From assembly GCF_014489555.1 (NCBI RefSeq), contig NZ_CP060784.1:2852001-2916000 (forward strand): 64,000 nucleotides of DNA, given 5' to 3'. Origin of the DNA: Hymenobacter qilianensis (GTDB taxonomy: Bacteria > Bacteroidota > Bacteroidia > Cytophagales > Hymenobacteraceae). Each line of letters starts with the position of its first letter. The stretch's first letter is position 1. A model generated the notes under the pieces. That model was not told the origin of the DNA. It worked only from the letters and a program-made list of their open reading frames with translations, and did no database searches. The position numbers were made by a program, and so were the translations under genes. Positions 45,243-53,928 of the stretch are shown here, piece by piece.

Positions 45243-46115
45243 TTATTTGTGCTTGTGACCGGGCTCATAAATCAGGCGCACGAAAGAGCTGAGCCGTTGC
45301 TCCTCCCGCCGCACCGGAATGCCCCCCACAATGCCTACAAGCAGATTGTCGGCTATACCTACGCGCATTTGGGGCCGGATGGTCATGTCAAAGTCGCCGT
45401 GCCGCCAGCCTTTATTGAACTCGACGCCCAGAAAGTTGCGGGTGCCTGGTATCATATAATGTAAGCTGGAGTTGAGCTGATATGACCACTCGACGTGGCC
45501 CGTGTCAAAGTGCTGGTCGGCAATGGGACCGGTATAAATAAGGGAGTGGTAATTATCGCCCCAGCGCTTGGCGCCTACAAAGAAGGGGCTGTACACGTTG
45601 CCCGTGATAAACTTGCGGTTAAGCTCCCGAAACTCATTCATGGTCAGCTCATTGATATAGCCAACTGCCATGGACGTCTTCAGCTTCTCTGACACGAAAA
45701 AGGAGTACTGAAACGCGGTTTTCAGCCCATTTAGCTGGTTGCGGGGCTGCCGCACATCCTCTCCGCGGGCGCCGGAGTAGAAAGTCAAGGGCACTTCTAT
45801 TTCCAACCCCAGGCGGTTGAGAGGCGCCCACTCATATTCTACCAACAATTCGTAGCTGTCGTAGCGCAGGTTATCGGTCAGGCCCGCGCCTACATTCCAC
45901 TCACGTTCCCCTTTTCTAGCGCCTAGGTCGCGAATAAGGTCAACGAACAGAGGCTCAGCGTGCAGCACCTTGTCTGGCTCCTGCGCATCTTCTATTTCTT
46001 GTACATAGAGGCTGTCGAGTGAGTTGTTGGTAAGTTCGGCGGGCTCAATTTGCTGGGCCAAAGCCGAAGCTGCTGTCAGGAAGAAAACCGACAAAAACAG
46101 AAACAGGAATTTCAT
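45243..46115 (-). CDS. Outer-membrane beta-barrel protein with conserved HAEPLFVDLIRDLGARKGE block
   Basis: 290 residues. Signal peptide (MKFLFLFLSVFFLTAASALA), then HAEPLFVDLIRDLGARKGE, a block conserved in Bacteroidota outer-membrane proteins. Many beta strands follow: NVGAGLTDNLRYDSYELLVE, GLEIEVPLTFYSGARG, FQYSFFVSEKLKTSMAVGYI, ending in SSFVRLIYEPGHKHK. It should be an outer-membrane channel or transporter-like barrel of unknown ligand. It converges with DUF2256. Confidence 0.7.
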   Translation of the reverse strand: MKFLFLFLSVFFLTAASALAQQIEPAELTNNSLDSLYVQEIEDAQEPDKVLHAEPLFVDLIRDLGARKGEREWNVGAGLTDNLRYDSYELLVEYEWAPLNRLGLEIEVPLTFYSGARGEDVRQPRNQLNGLKTAFQYSFFVSEKLKTSMAVGYINELTMNEFRELNRKFITGNVYSPFFVGAKRWGDNYHSLIYTGPIADQHFDTGHVEWSYQLNSSLHYMIPGTRNFLGVEFNKGWRHGDFDMTIRPQMRVGIADNLLVGIVGGIPVRREEQRLSSFVRLIYEPGHKHK

Positions 46116-46323
46116 AAGATAGTGAATTAGCGAAGCCGCCGGCGCACAAAAACGTTGCCGCTGACCTACCAGACCCCTATTTTTAACTGCCTTTTAATAA
46201 GTGCCTGCCACAACCGCTTCTACTTTCATGCAAGCTGACAGCGAAAGTGGCGTGCGCACAAGTGGCTAATGAGTTAAGATCGATACTATACCAGCAGCGT
46301 TAGCTGTTCCCATTCTTATTCCT

Positions 46324-47604
46324 TTGAAAAATAACCGCCGCGCCGTGGCGCTTTTGTTTACGGCCAACGCTATTTCCGGCTTCGCCCAAGGCATCACTAT
46401 GCTGGCTGTCCCTTGGTTTTTTGCCCGCCAGAATGCTTCCAGCACCTTTAACCTATTGTATGGACTGGTCACGTTTGCCTCCTTATTTTGGGGAATGTAT
46501 GCTGGTGCCCTAGTCGACCGGTTCGACCGCAAACGAGTATTTCTGGCGTCGAATGTGGTGGAAGGGGCGGTGCTACTGGGAGTGGCCAGCTATGGCTTTG
46601 CCACGGGTGGCGTGCCGCTGGGGGGCATTTTGCTGGCTTTCACCACCACCGTGTTTGGCTACGGCATTCATTACCCCAACCTCTACGCTTTTGCTCAGGA
46701 AATCAGTCTGCCCAAAGACTACCCGCGCATCACTTCCGCTATTGAAATAGTGGGACAAGCTACGTCGGTGGTGAGCGGCGCGCTGGCAGCGCTGTTGCTG
46801 GAAGGCTTGCCCGTGGGCCAGACGTATAACTTGTTTGGAGCACAGCTGCAATTGCCTTTCTCGCTGGAAGCCTGGCCTTTGCACCAGATATTTCTGCTCG
46901 ATGGCATTACCTACGCCGTGGCCGTGGGGCTCATTGCGTTTATCCGCCACCAGCCTATCATTCAGACCCAAGTTGAGTTGGGCTCACTCTGGAAGCGCCT
47001 GCGCACGGGCGTCACCTATCTGCAGGAGCACCGCGCCGTGTGGGTGTTCGGGCTGTTCTCCTTCTCGGTGTTTGTGGGCTTGCTGGTGAGCCTGAATGCG
47101 CTGATGCCCTTGTATGTACATAACCATTTGAAGGCCGGGGCGGCGGTGTTTGGCGCGGCCGAAGTGGCTTACGCCGTCGGTGCTCTAAGTGCGGGCCTGT
47201 TTGTGCGACGGGTATTTCTGCGCCACCCCACGCTGCGCTCCGTCATCGTGCTGATGATGATTGCCGGGGTGAGCTTTGGGGTGGCCGCGGCTACGCGGTC
47301 GGTGGGGCTGTTTCTGGCGTTTTCGCTGGTTCTGGGCTTCACCAATGCCGGCACGCGCATTCTGCGGGTGAGCTACTTGTTTGTGCACGTGCCGAATGAG
47401 GTGATTGGGCGGGTAAACAGCATTTTTAACGTCGTAAACGTGCTGCTGCGTACGGGTTTTATTTTGCTGTTCTCGCTTCGCTTTTTCACGCTTGGCTCCA
47501 ATATAGCTTGGGGCTATGCCTTGCTGGGGGGCTTTATTGTGGCCTCGGCGGCCGTGCTGCTGGTGCGCTACCGCGAGCTGAGCGCTACGCCGGTGCCCGC
47601 CTAG
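46324..47604 (+). CDS. MFS transporter (MFS_3/EntS-like)
   Basis: 426 residues, twelve helices, starting at TTG (LKNNRRAVALLFTANAISGF). The MFS_3 signature GALVDRFDRKRVFLASN after helix 2 is clear, and helix 4-6 regions include LPKDYPRITSAIEIVGQATS, common in EntS-like exporters. The second half has VGALSAGLFVRRVFLRHPTL and GFTNAGTRILRVSYLF, then VPNEVIGRVNSIFNVV (a conserved loop). Probably an efflux pump for a small molecule or siderophore; the cargo is unknown. Two motif copies (46620, 47526) encode LGG. Confidence 0.88.
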   Translation: MKNNRRAVALLFTANAISGFAQGITMLAVPWFFARQNASSTFNLLYGLVTFASLFWGMYAGALVDRFDRKRVFLASNVVEGAVLLGVASYGFATGGVPLGGILLAFTTTVFGYGIHYPNLYAFAQEISLPKDYPRITSAIEIVGQATSVVSGALAALLLEGLPVGQTYNLFGAQLQLPFSLEAWPLHQIFLLDGITYAVAVGLIAFIRHQPIIQTQVELGSLWKRLRTGVTYLQEHRAVWVFGLFSFSVFVGLLVSLNALMPLYVHNHLKAGAAVFGAAEVAYAVGALSAGLFVRRVFLRHPTLRSVIVLMMIAGVSFGVAAATRSVGLFLAFSLVLGFTNAGTRILRVSYLFVHVPNEVIGRVNSIFNVVNVLLRTGFILLFSLRFFTLGSNIAWGYALLGGFIVASAAVLLVRYRELSATPVPA

Positions 47605-47717
47605 CTTTTGGCCCACGTGGGGGGCTTTTCTGGAGGTCAGCAGCAAAAGGCGCATAAAATTGTTAAGGCACCATTGGTCGCCCCATCCGACCTTTGTGTT
47701 TCCTTTTTGCCTGCCTT

Positions 47718-48596
47718 ATGCCGCTTACCCAGGGTGCCCGCTACATGCTGCTCTCCACGCTTTTTTTTGCGCTCATGAATGTGTGTGTGAAGCTGCTGGC
47801 CCATTTGCCCGCCCTCGAGATTATTCTGTTTCGGTCGGTTATCTCCATTGTTATTAGCTACATAACGCTTCGGGTGCTAGATATCCGTCCTTGGGGTTCC
47901 AACCATTTCTTTCTCATTGCGCGGGGCGTTACTGGCGCGCTTTCCCTTATTCTCTACTTCTTTACTCTTCAGAATATGCCGTTGGCCACGGCTGTTACGC
48001 TGCAGTATTTGGCTCCCATATTCACTACAGTACTAGGCATTTTCATTGTAAAAGAGAAAGTGAAAGCGTGGCAGTGGGCATTTTTCTTGCTGTCCTTCAC
48101 CGGGGTTTTAGTAGTTGAGGGGGTTGATACGCGCGTGAATCCGCTGTACTTTATGCTTGGTATTGCTTCGGCCGTTTTCTCGGGGTTTTCTTATAACTCT
48201 ATTCGCCGTCTGAAGGGCCGGGAGCATCCCTTGGTTGTGGTGTTTTACTTCCCAATGGTGGCTTTGCCAATTGCCGCTATCTATTGCATGTTCCATTGGG
48301 TAAAACCGCATGGCCTCGACTGGCTGTGGGTAATCCTCGCAGGGATATTCGCACAAGGCGCCCAAGTGTGCATGACCAAAGCCTACCAAGCCGAAAAGCT
48401 CTCCAACGTAGCCAACCTAAACTATATAGGCATTCTGTATGCGCTGGGCTTAGGGTTTGTCTTTTTTGGCGAAGCGTTCCGTCCCGAGGTATACTTAGGT
48501 ATTAGCCTGGTGCTACTGGGTGTAGTGCTGAATACCTGGTATGTGCGGCGCCATCGTGCCGTGCCGCAGGCTCCAGTAGCCCAACCCGTAGTCTAA
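47718..48596 (+). CDS. EamA-family (DMT) transporter, ten helices
   Basis: 292 residues from the ATG MPLTQGARYMLLSTLFFALM; the upstream part of the frame looks like leader. Two EamA repeats are present: the first ends GIFIVKEKVKAWQWAFFLLS, the second has QVCMTKAYQAEKLSNVANLN and FFGEAFRPEVYLGISLVLLG. Typical RhaT/YdcZ-like metabolite exporters of the inner membrane; the substrate is not inferable. The C-terminus is a short Pro-rich tail. Confidence 0.88.
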   Translation: MPLTQGARYMLLSTLFFALMNVCVKLLAHLPALEIILFRSVISIVISYITLRVLDIRPWGSNHFFLIARGVTGALSLILYFFTLQNMPLATAVTLQYLAPIFTTVLGIFIVKEKVKAWQWAFFLLSFTGVLVVEGVDTRVNPLYFMLGIASAVFSGFSYNSIRRLKGREHPLVVVFYFPMVALPIAAIYCMFHWVKPHGLDWLWVILAGIFAQGAQVCMTKAYQAEKLSNVANLNYIGILYALGLGFVFFGEAFRPEVYLGISLVLLGVVLNTWYVRRHRAVPQAPVAQPVV

Positions 48597-48690
48597 AGCC
48601 TGCTGGGGGGCTTTTTTTTAGATATTCAACCTGAAAGCTCAGGTAAGTACGCCAACAAGTTTCAGCATTTCCAGGCCCGACACCCGCCAT

Positions 48691-48830
48691 TTAGGCAGCG
48701 TGCCGGCCTTGCGGATTAAACCGCTCCACCCACTCTCCATACCGAGTGTTGTGGAAGCATTGTGCGGGTAGCTTGGTGGCCTCAGTTTCATACTCAACAC
48801 TAGCTTTTCTACCAACGCTAAGGTCGAGCT
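48691..48830 (-). pseudogene. Possible gene remnant in AT-rich gap
   Basis: A minus-strand frame of about 46 codons without a start reads SVGRKASVEYETEATKLP, then QCFHNTRYGEWVERFNPQGR before its stop. The composition is protein-like while the flanks (48831-49023) are AT-rich non-coding. It could be the tail of a lost gene, perhaps a transposase or integrase; I could not identify it. The 427-base gap 48597-49023 holds nothing else except the G6 motif at 48605. Confidence 0.25.
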
Positions 48831-49065
48831 ATGAATAGCACAATTATCTGATATTATGGTTGTTGTAAAGTGTTAAACAACATTAAATATGGATGACTTT
48901 TTCCTGTATAAAGTGCAATCTCACTAGAAATAATATAGTAAAATAACGCAATAAATACTTATTTAAATGATATAAATACGGGTTGTTGGATTTTGTGAAA
49001 TATAACTAGTACCTTAATTACGTATGGAGATAATCAATAATTTTCACCACTTAATACAAATAATT

Positions 49066-49815
49066 ATGTCGCATATTTCTCACAAAAGCTCTGAGGCAGA
49101 AAATGCTCAGGGGGAAGTAATGGTGCCCTTGCAACGCCGGGCGTTTCTGCGCTACTCTGGGGCTGGTGTAGCCCTGAGCGGACTGGTATTAGCTGGCTGT
49201 ACCGACGACCGTTTGAATGACATATTCAAGCAGGTTGACCGGAACAGTGGCATAGTGAACGTAGGCAGTGGTGATGTTGGTATTTTGAACTATGCATATG
49301 CGCTGGAGCAGCTTGAAGCCGCATTCTACGCTAAGGTGATGCAGGAGATGTTCTATCAGAATGCCACCCGCGCTGAAAGAATTATTCTGAAGGATCTGGC
49401 AGATCACGAAAAAATTCATGCTGAATTCCTGTACGCAGCAATTAAAGCGGCAGGAGCTATTCCTATCAAGAAGCTGACTCCTGATTTCTCATCCGTCAAC
49501 TTTGCCAGTCGGGCTAGTGTGCTGGGTACCGCTAAAGCTTTTGAAGATTTGGGTGTAGCAGCCTATAACGGCGCTGGAAAGCTGATCAGCAATCCGGCGT
49601 ATTTGACGATTGCCGGTAAAATTGTGTCGGTAGAAGCCCGCCACGCGGCCCTTATCCGCGACTTGTTGCAGAATGGCACCTTCGTAGGACCCGACGTGGT
49701 AGATCTAAACACAGGTTTGGAAAAATCGAAGTCGCCTGCCGAGGTAGCTGCCATTGCCAATACCTTCCTGGCTCAAGGCTCTAAAATTGACGTCAGCAGC
49801 CTGCCTAAGGACTAA
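49066..49815 (+). CDS. Exported ferritin-like protein (Tat, lipoprotein-like)
   Basis: 249 residues from the ATG MSHISHKSSEAENAQ (the frame opens at 49024). The N-terminus has a twin-arginine motif and lipobox, RRAFLRYSGAGVALSG then LVLAGC. The mature part is a four-helix ferritin-like bundle: ALEQLEAAFYAKVMQEM, DHEKIHAEFLYAAIKAAG (ExxH), AFEDLGVAAYNGA, and SVEARHAALIRDLLQ (second ExxH). This is the di-iron site pattern of Ferritin_2/DUF4439-type proteins. Probably periplasmic or surface-exposed, roles unknown, possibly in stress. It is followed 48 bases later by a second ferritin-like gene. Confidence 0.83.
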   Translation: MSHISHKSSEAENAQGEVMVPLQRRAFLRYSGAGVALSGLVLAGCTDDRLNDIFKQVDRNSGIVNVGSGDVGILNYAYALEQLEAAFYAKVMQEMFYQNATRAERIILKDLADHEKIHAEFLYAAIKAAGAIPIKKLTPDFSSVNFASRASVLGTAKAFEDLGVAAYNGAGKLISNPAYLTIAGKIVSVEARHAALIRDLLQNGTFVGPDVVDLNTGLEKSKSPAEVAAIANTFLAQGSKIDVSSLPKD

Positions 49816-49862
49816 GCTGCGTCTGCCATATCCATTCCTTCTATCGCCAAAAAATCTTACCC

Positions 49863-50756
49863 ATGAATATTCTCAAAATCATTACTGAAATCGAGAAAGT
49901 AGATCCAGAAGTCTACGAGCGTCTCGACCAGCGCCGCCAGATGTTCAAGCATTTCGCTGGTTTCGGCAAAAAACTCGCTGTGGCTGCTGTGCCGCTGGCT
50001 ATGGGCTCCATGTTCCAGAAGGCGTACGGCCAGTCTAGCGGACTCAGCGCTCAAATTCGGGAGGTTCTGAATTTTGCCCTGCGTCTGGAGTATCTGGAAA
50101 CCTACTTCTATCAGTTGGGACTGGCTGCGCCCGGTTTGCTCACGGGCCAGAATCGCTCCGACATCAACCTGATTTATATTGATGAGCAGAATCACGTTAA
50201 GTTTCTGCGTTCTGTATTGGGCGCCGATGCTATTCCGGATCCTACTCCTAATGCTTTCGACTATACCGGGGCCAAAGGTGGTGCTCGTGCAGCGCTGCTC
50301 CCGAACGTATTCACCAACCTTGGTACTTTTTTAGCGCTGGCTCAATCGTTTGAGGACACTGGTGTACGCGCCTACAAAGGTGGTGCGCCCCTGCTGATCA
50401 GCAATAACACCGTACTGGAAGCTGCCCTGAATATTCACTCCGTAGAAGCCCGCCATGCTTCGCACCTGCGCACCATGCGCCGCGGCGGACCGCAGGGCGA
50501 GCCTCTCGACCCAAGCAGCACTCCCCAAAGCTGGCCATCGGGCAATGATAATGGCGGTCCGGCACCAGCCATTACAGCTGCCATTTATGGAGCCGGTAAT
50601 CCAGCTAGTTTATACCCCAGCGAAGCCAACGTGATTCAGGGTGGCCTCAATGTGCAGAACATCAGTCAGGTGTCGCCATCAGAAGCTTCTGAGGCCTTTG
50701 ACGAGCCCCTGGATATGGGAACTGTGCTTGCCATTGCCAATAACTTTATCAAGTAA
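49863..50756 (+). CDS. Exported ferritin-like protein, second copy
   Basis: 297 residues. An N-terminal region of about 55 residues with GKKLAVAAVPLAMGSMFQKA resembles an atypical export signal. The ferritin-like bundle shows ALRLEYLETYFYQLGLA, YIDEQNHVKFLRSVLGA (ExxH), SFEDTGVRAYKGG and SVEARHASHLRTMRRGG (ExxH). Residues 220-297 are an extra low-complexity region with Pro, Gly and Ser. Sequence match to the preceding gene is only moderate, so the pair is likely an old duplication forming one operon. Exported di-iron proteins of this kind are common in Cytophagales without proven function. Confidence 0.83.
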   Translation: MNILKIITEIEKVDPEVYERLDQRRQMFKHFAGFGKKLAVAAVPLAMGSMFQKAYGQSSGLSAQIREVLNFALRLEYLETYFYQLGLAAPGLLTGQNRSDINLIYIDEQNHVKFLRSVLGADAIPDPTPNAFDYTGAKGGARAALLPNVFTNLGTFLALAQSFEDTGVRAYKGGAPLLISNNTVLEAALNIHSVEARHASHLRTMRRGGPQGEPLDPSSTPQSWPSGNDNGGPAPAITAAIYGAGNPASLYPSEANVIQGGLNVQNISQVSPSEASEAFDEPLDMGTVLAIANNFIK

Positions 50757-50784
50757 GCGTAAATTCATTTCGCTTAATCTTTCA

Positions 50785-50814
50785 AAGGACAGCCCCGTGG
50801 GCTGTCCTTTTTTG
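50785..50814 (+). terminator. Terminator after the ferritin-like pair
   Basis: AAAGGACAGCCC, loop CGT, then GGGCTGTCCTTTTTT. A strong stem with a T-run, 29 bases after the stop of the second ferritin-like gene. Confidence 0.92.
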
Positions 50815-50932
50815 TTTTAAAAATTACGGTTTCCAGTGCGTCCAGGCAGTATTCCGGTTGCCAGTAAAGCGCCTAAGCAACCTTATTGCCCTAGTTTCTA
50901 TCTACCTTGACGAAGTTTGAACTATCCGCCCG

Positions 50933-53587
50933 ATGCGCTCCTATCTACTTTTTGCTTTAGTCTTCTGCAAGGCTATCCTGTTCACTACAATTAGCGGGTA
51001 TGCCGGTATCATTCGGGGCCGGGTGACGGATGCGCAGGGAACGGCGCTGGCCTATGCTAACGTAGCGGTGCGCACCACTGCCACCAGCACTGCCGCCAAT
51101 GAGCAGGGTGATTATCAGCTAAAATTGCCCCCCGGTCGCTACGAACTGGTGTTTCAGTACGTGGGCTACAAACCACGCATCGAGGCGGTGAAAGTAGCCG
51201 GCGGCGACACGGTCACGGTGCTCAACGTGAGTCTGCAAACCGAAACCTACAACGTGGGCGAAGTGCTGGTGCGCTCCACCGACCGCGACCCAGCCTATGC
51301 CATGGTGCAGCACGCCATTCAGTGGCGGCGCTACCACCGCTCGGAAATAGCCGCGTTTTCGGCTCGTACGTACATCAAGGCCATCATCCGGCTTACGGAT
51401 GTGCCGGGCAGGATTCTGGGCATTATCAAGACTGATCCTAGCCTGAAGCCGGGTGTAGTGTATTTGTCAGAATCAGTGTCGGAGCTGTCGTTTCGCCAGC
51501 CGGGCCAGATTCGGGAACGCATGATTTCCTCGCGGGTAAGCGGCAGCAGCAAAGGATTCAGCTTTAACCGGGCCTCGGGGCGCAGCTTCAATTTCTACGA
51601 CAACCTCATTCAGTCGGGCTTTTCGGAGCGGGGCTTCGTGTCGCCCATTGCCCAGAATGCCATGCTGTTCTACCGCTACGAGCTGGTAGGCACCAGCACC
51701 CAGGACGGCCGACAAATCCACAAAATCCGCGTCACGCCGCGCCGCCGCAACGATCCGGCATTCACCGGCTTTATTTATCTGGTCGATGGCATCTGGCGCC
51801 TGCATAGCCTAGAGCTGAGCCTGAACCAGAACTCGGGTATCGAGTACGTGGAAAGCATTCGCATTGCCCAGCAGTTTGCGCCCGCGCCGGGACCGTCGGA
51901 TGTGTGGGTGATGCAGTCGCAGAAGGTAAACCTGGTAGGGGAGGGCCTGGGGTTCAAAGGCAACGGCTCCTTCAACGCCATCCTGTCCAACTACCGTGTC
52001 ACGTCCACTTACCCCAACCGTCCCGACGAAAAAGTAGTAGCCGCCGCGCCGGTTGCCCCCGAAGCAGCGCCCGCACCCGTGGGCCGCGAAACCGTAGCCG
52101 ATGTTAAAAAGCAGCGCCCCGATCTGGGGGGCATTTCTCGCCAGGTGCGCAAGCAAACCAAGCTGGCCGACAAGCAACTGGAGCAACAAGCGCGCGAAGC
52201 GGGCATCGAGCCCCTGGCCAAAGGCGAAGTAATGCGCGTGGAGGAAGGCGCCAACGAGCGCGACTCCGCCTATTGGGCCCAGATCCGGCCCATTCCGCTC
52301 ACCGACGAAGAAGCCCGCGACTACCAGGTGAAGGACAGCACGGAGGTTATTAAAAGGTCGCGGCCCTACCAGGATTCGCTGGACCGCAAGCGTAATGAGA
52401 TAGAGCCGGCAGAAATACTCCTAACCGGCTATGAGTATTCTAACTCGTTTCGGCGGCGTACCGTGCGGCTGGAGCCCATCTTCAACACCTTGCAATACAG
52501 CACGGTAGAGGGAGTTATTGTGAATGCGCAAGCCACCTACACCCAGCGCTTCGAGGACCGCCGCAACTACTCCTTCACGCCCACGCTGCGCTATGGATTC
52601 GCGGCTAAGCTGTTCAGCCCCAGCTTGTCGGGCGGCTACACGTACAAGCCGCTGTCGTTTAGCCGCGTAGGTTTTATTGTGGGTCGCACCATCGAAAACT
52701 TCGACCCGGCCAGCCAGCTTACGCCTTTTATTAACACGCAGTACACGCTGCTGCGCAACACCAACTACGCCAAATACTACCAGCGCGACGGCGGCGAACT
52801 TAACTTCCGCACCGAGCTAGTCAACGGCCTGACGCTGCGTACTGCCCTCGGCTACGCCGACCGGCGCGAGCTGGAAAACGCCACTATAAAAACTATCGTG
52901 GACGTGCCCAGCCGCGCTTTCACGCCCAATGACCCGATAAACGAAGAATTGCCCAACGGCACCAGCTTCGGCCGAAACCAGTCGCTGACGGCTTATGCGG
53001 AGCTGCTCTGGCAGCCGGGGCAGCAGTACATCATCCGACCCACGGGCAAGTTTAACCTAGGCTCTAAGTACCCAACTTTTCGGCTGGGCTTGCGCCAGGG
53101 CTTCGGGGGCGTACTCGGCTCCGATGTGCGCTACTCACGTCTGGAGGGCGGCCTGCGCAAAACGCTGGAGCTGGGCCTCTTCGGCGAAAGCAACTTCGAC
53201 GTGACCGTGGGGGGCTTTTTGGGCCGGCCCCAGCTTTCGTTTATGGACTACCGCCACTTTGCCGGCAACCAAACCATTTTCGCCGCCGACTTCAGCCAGT
53301 TCCAGCTCCTCGACTACTACAACTTCAGCACGCGCCGCAGCTACATTGAAGGCCACTACAATCATCATTTCAACGGCTTCTTCCTGAATAAGATACCGTT
53401 GCTGCGCCGCCTGAAGTGGCAGGAGGTAGCCTCGCTGAATTACCTGCGCACGCCCAATGTAGGCCATTACGTGGAGCTGGGCGCGGGCATCGAGCACATC
53501 TTCAAAATCTTCCGGGTAGATGTGTATACCGCTCTGCGCTCGGGGCAGAAGCTGGATACCGGTATTCGGATCGGGGCGGGTTTTTAG
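50933..53587 (+). CDS. DUF5686 and carboxypeptidase-like regulatory domain outer-membrane protein
   Basis: 884 residues. Signal peptide, then a carboxypeptidase-regulatory-like domain (GIIRGRVTDAQGTALAYANV, then TTATSTAANEQGDYQLKLPP). DUF5686 starts at about 130: RDPAYAMVQHAIQWRRYHRS, then YIKAIIRLTDVPGRILG, and continues with VYLSESVSELSFRQPGQIRE. The C-terminal 400 residues form a beta-barrel (GYEYSNSFRRRTVRLEPIFN, LRQGFGGVLGSDVRYSRLEG, ending LRSGQKLDTGIRIGAGF). Such proteins are outer-membrane components of Bacteroidota with unknown role. Three motif copies lie inside (51128, 52126, 53209), in different frames. Confidence 0.9.
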   Translation: MRSYLLFALVFCKAILFTTISGYAGIIRGRVTDAQGTALAYANVAVRTTATSTAANEQGDYQLKLPPGRYELVFQYVGYKPRIEAVKVAGGDTVTVLNVSLQTETYNVGEVLVRSTDRDPAYAMVQHAIQWRRYHRSEIAAFSARTYIKAIIRLTDVPGRILGIIKTDPSLKPGVVYLSESVSELSFRQPGQIRERMISSRVSGSSKGFSFNRASGRSFNFYDNLIQSGFSERGFVSPIAQNAMLFYRYELVGTSTQDGRQIHKIRVTPRRRNDPAFTGFIYLVDGIWRLHSLELSLNQNSGIEYVESIRIAQQFAPAPGPSDVWVMQSQKVNLVGEGLGFKGNGSFNAILSNYRVTSTYPNRPDEKVVAAAPVAPEAAPAPVGRETVADVKKQRPDLGGISRQVRKQTKLADKQLEQQAREAGIEPLAKGEVMRVEEGANERDSAYWAQIRPIPLTDEEARDYQVKDSTEVIKRSRPYQDSLDRKRNEIEPAEILLTGYEYSNSFRRRTVRLEPIFNTLQYSTVEGVIVNAQATYTQRFEDRRNYSFTPTLRYGFAAKLFSPSLSGGYTYKPLSFSRVGFIVGRTIENFDPASQLTPFINTQYTLLRNTNYAKYYQRDGGELNFRTELVNGLTLRTALGYADRRELENATIKTIVDVPSRAFTPNDPINEELPNGTSFGRNQSLTAYAELLWQPGQQYIIRPTGKFNLGSKYPTFRLGLRQGFGGVLGSDVRYSRLEGGLRKTLELGLFGESNFDVTVGGFLGRPQLSFMDYRHFAGNQTIFAADFSQFQLLDYYNFSTRRSYIEGHYNHHFNGFFLNKIPLLRRLKWQEVASLNYLRTPNVGHYVELGAGIEHIFKIFRVDVYTALRSGQKLDTGIRIGAGF

Positions 53588-53607
53588 AGCCTTCATGTTA
53601 AAATAGC

Positions 53608-53830
53608 CAGTCATGCAGAGCGGCAGTGCGTGAGGTGGTCGTTGCAGTCCTATTTGTCATCCTGACCAAGGAAGGACCTTCTCACAGCAGCAAGAGTAGT
53701 TGCTCCACTGGTTGTTCATCGGTGAGAAGGTCCTTCCTTGGTCAGGATGACAGACGATTGTAGATAAATACCGTGTGTAATAACTGTAGCAACATCAGCA
53801 CGCGAGATGCTTCGCTCCGCTCTGCATGAC
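53608..53830. repeat. REP-like units and a 30-bp perfect hairpin
   Basis: GTCATCCTGACCAAGGAAGG, continuing to 53685, is mirrored exactly at 53722-53751: the 30-base arms are perfect complements with a 36-base loop. Flanking them are a plus-orientation unit (CAGTCATGCAGAGCGG, 53608) and an inverse one (53796-53830, CAGCACGCGAGATGC), the same unit as at 9604-9886. The 341-base gap shows no gene. Confidence 0.8.
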
Positions 53831-53928
53831 GTTCTGAAATTTGTAGCATGATCTATTCCCATTTTTCCTCTCGTGCTTAACTAGCTACACACGCCAACTC
53901 ATCTTATCTTGACAAGAAAAAAGAGAAG

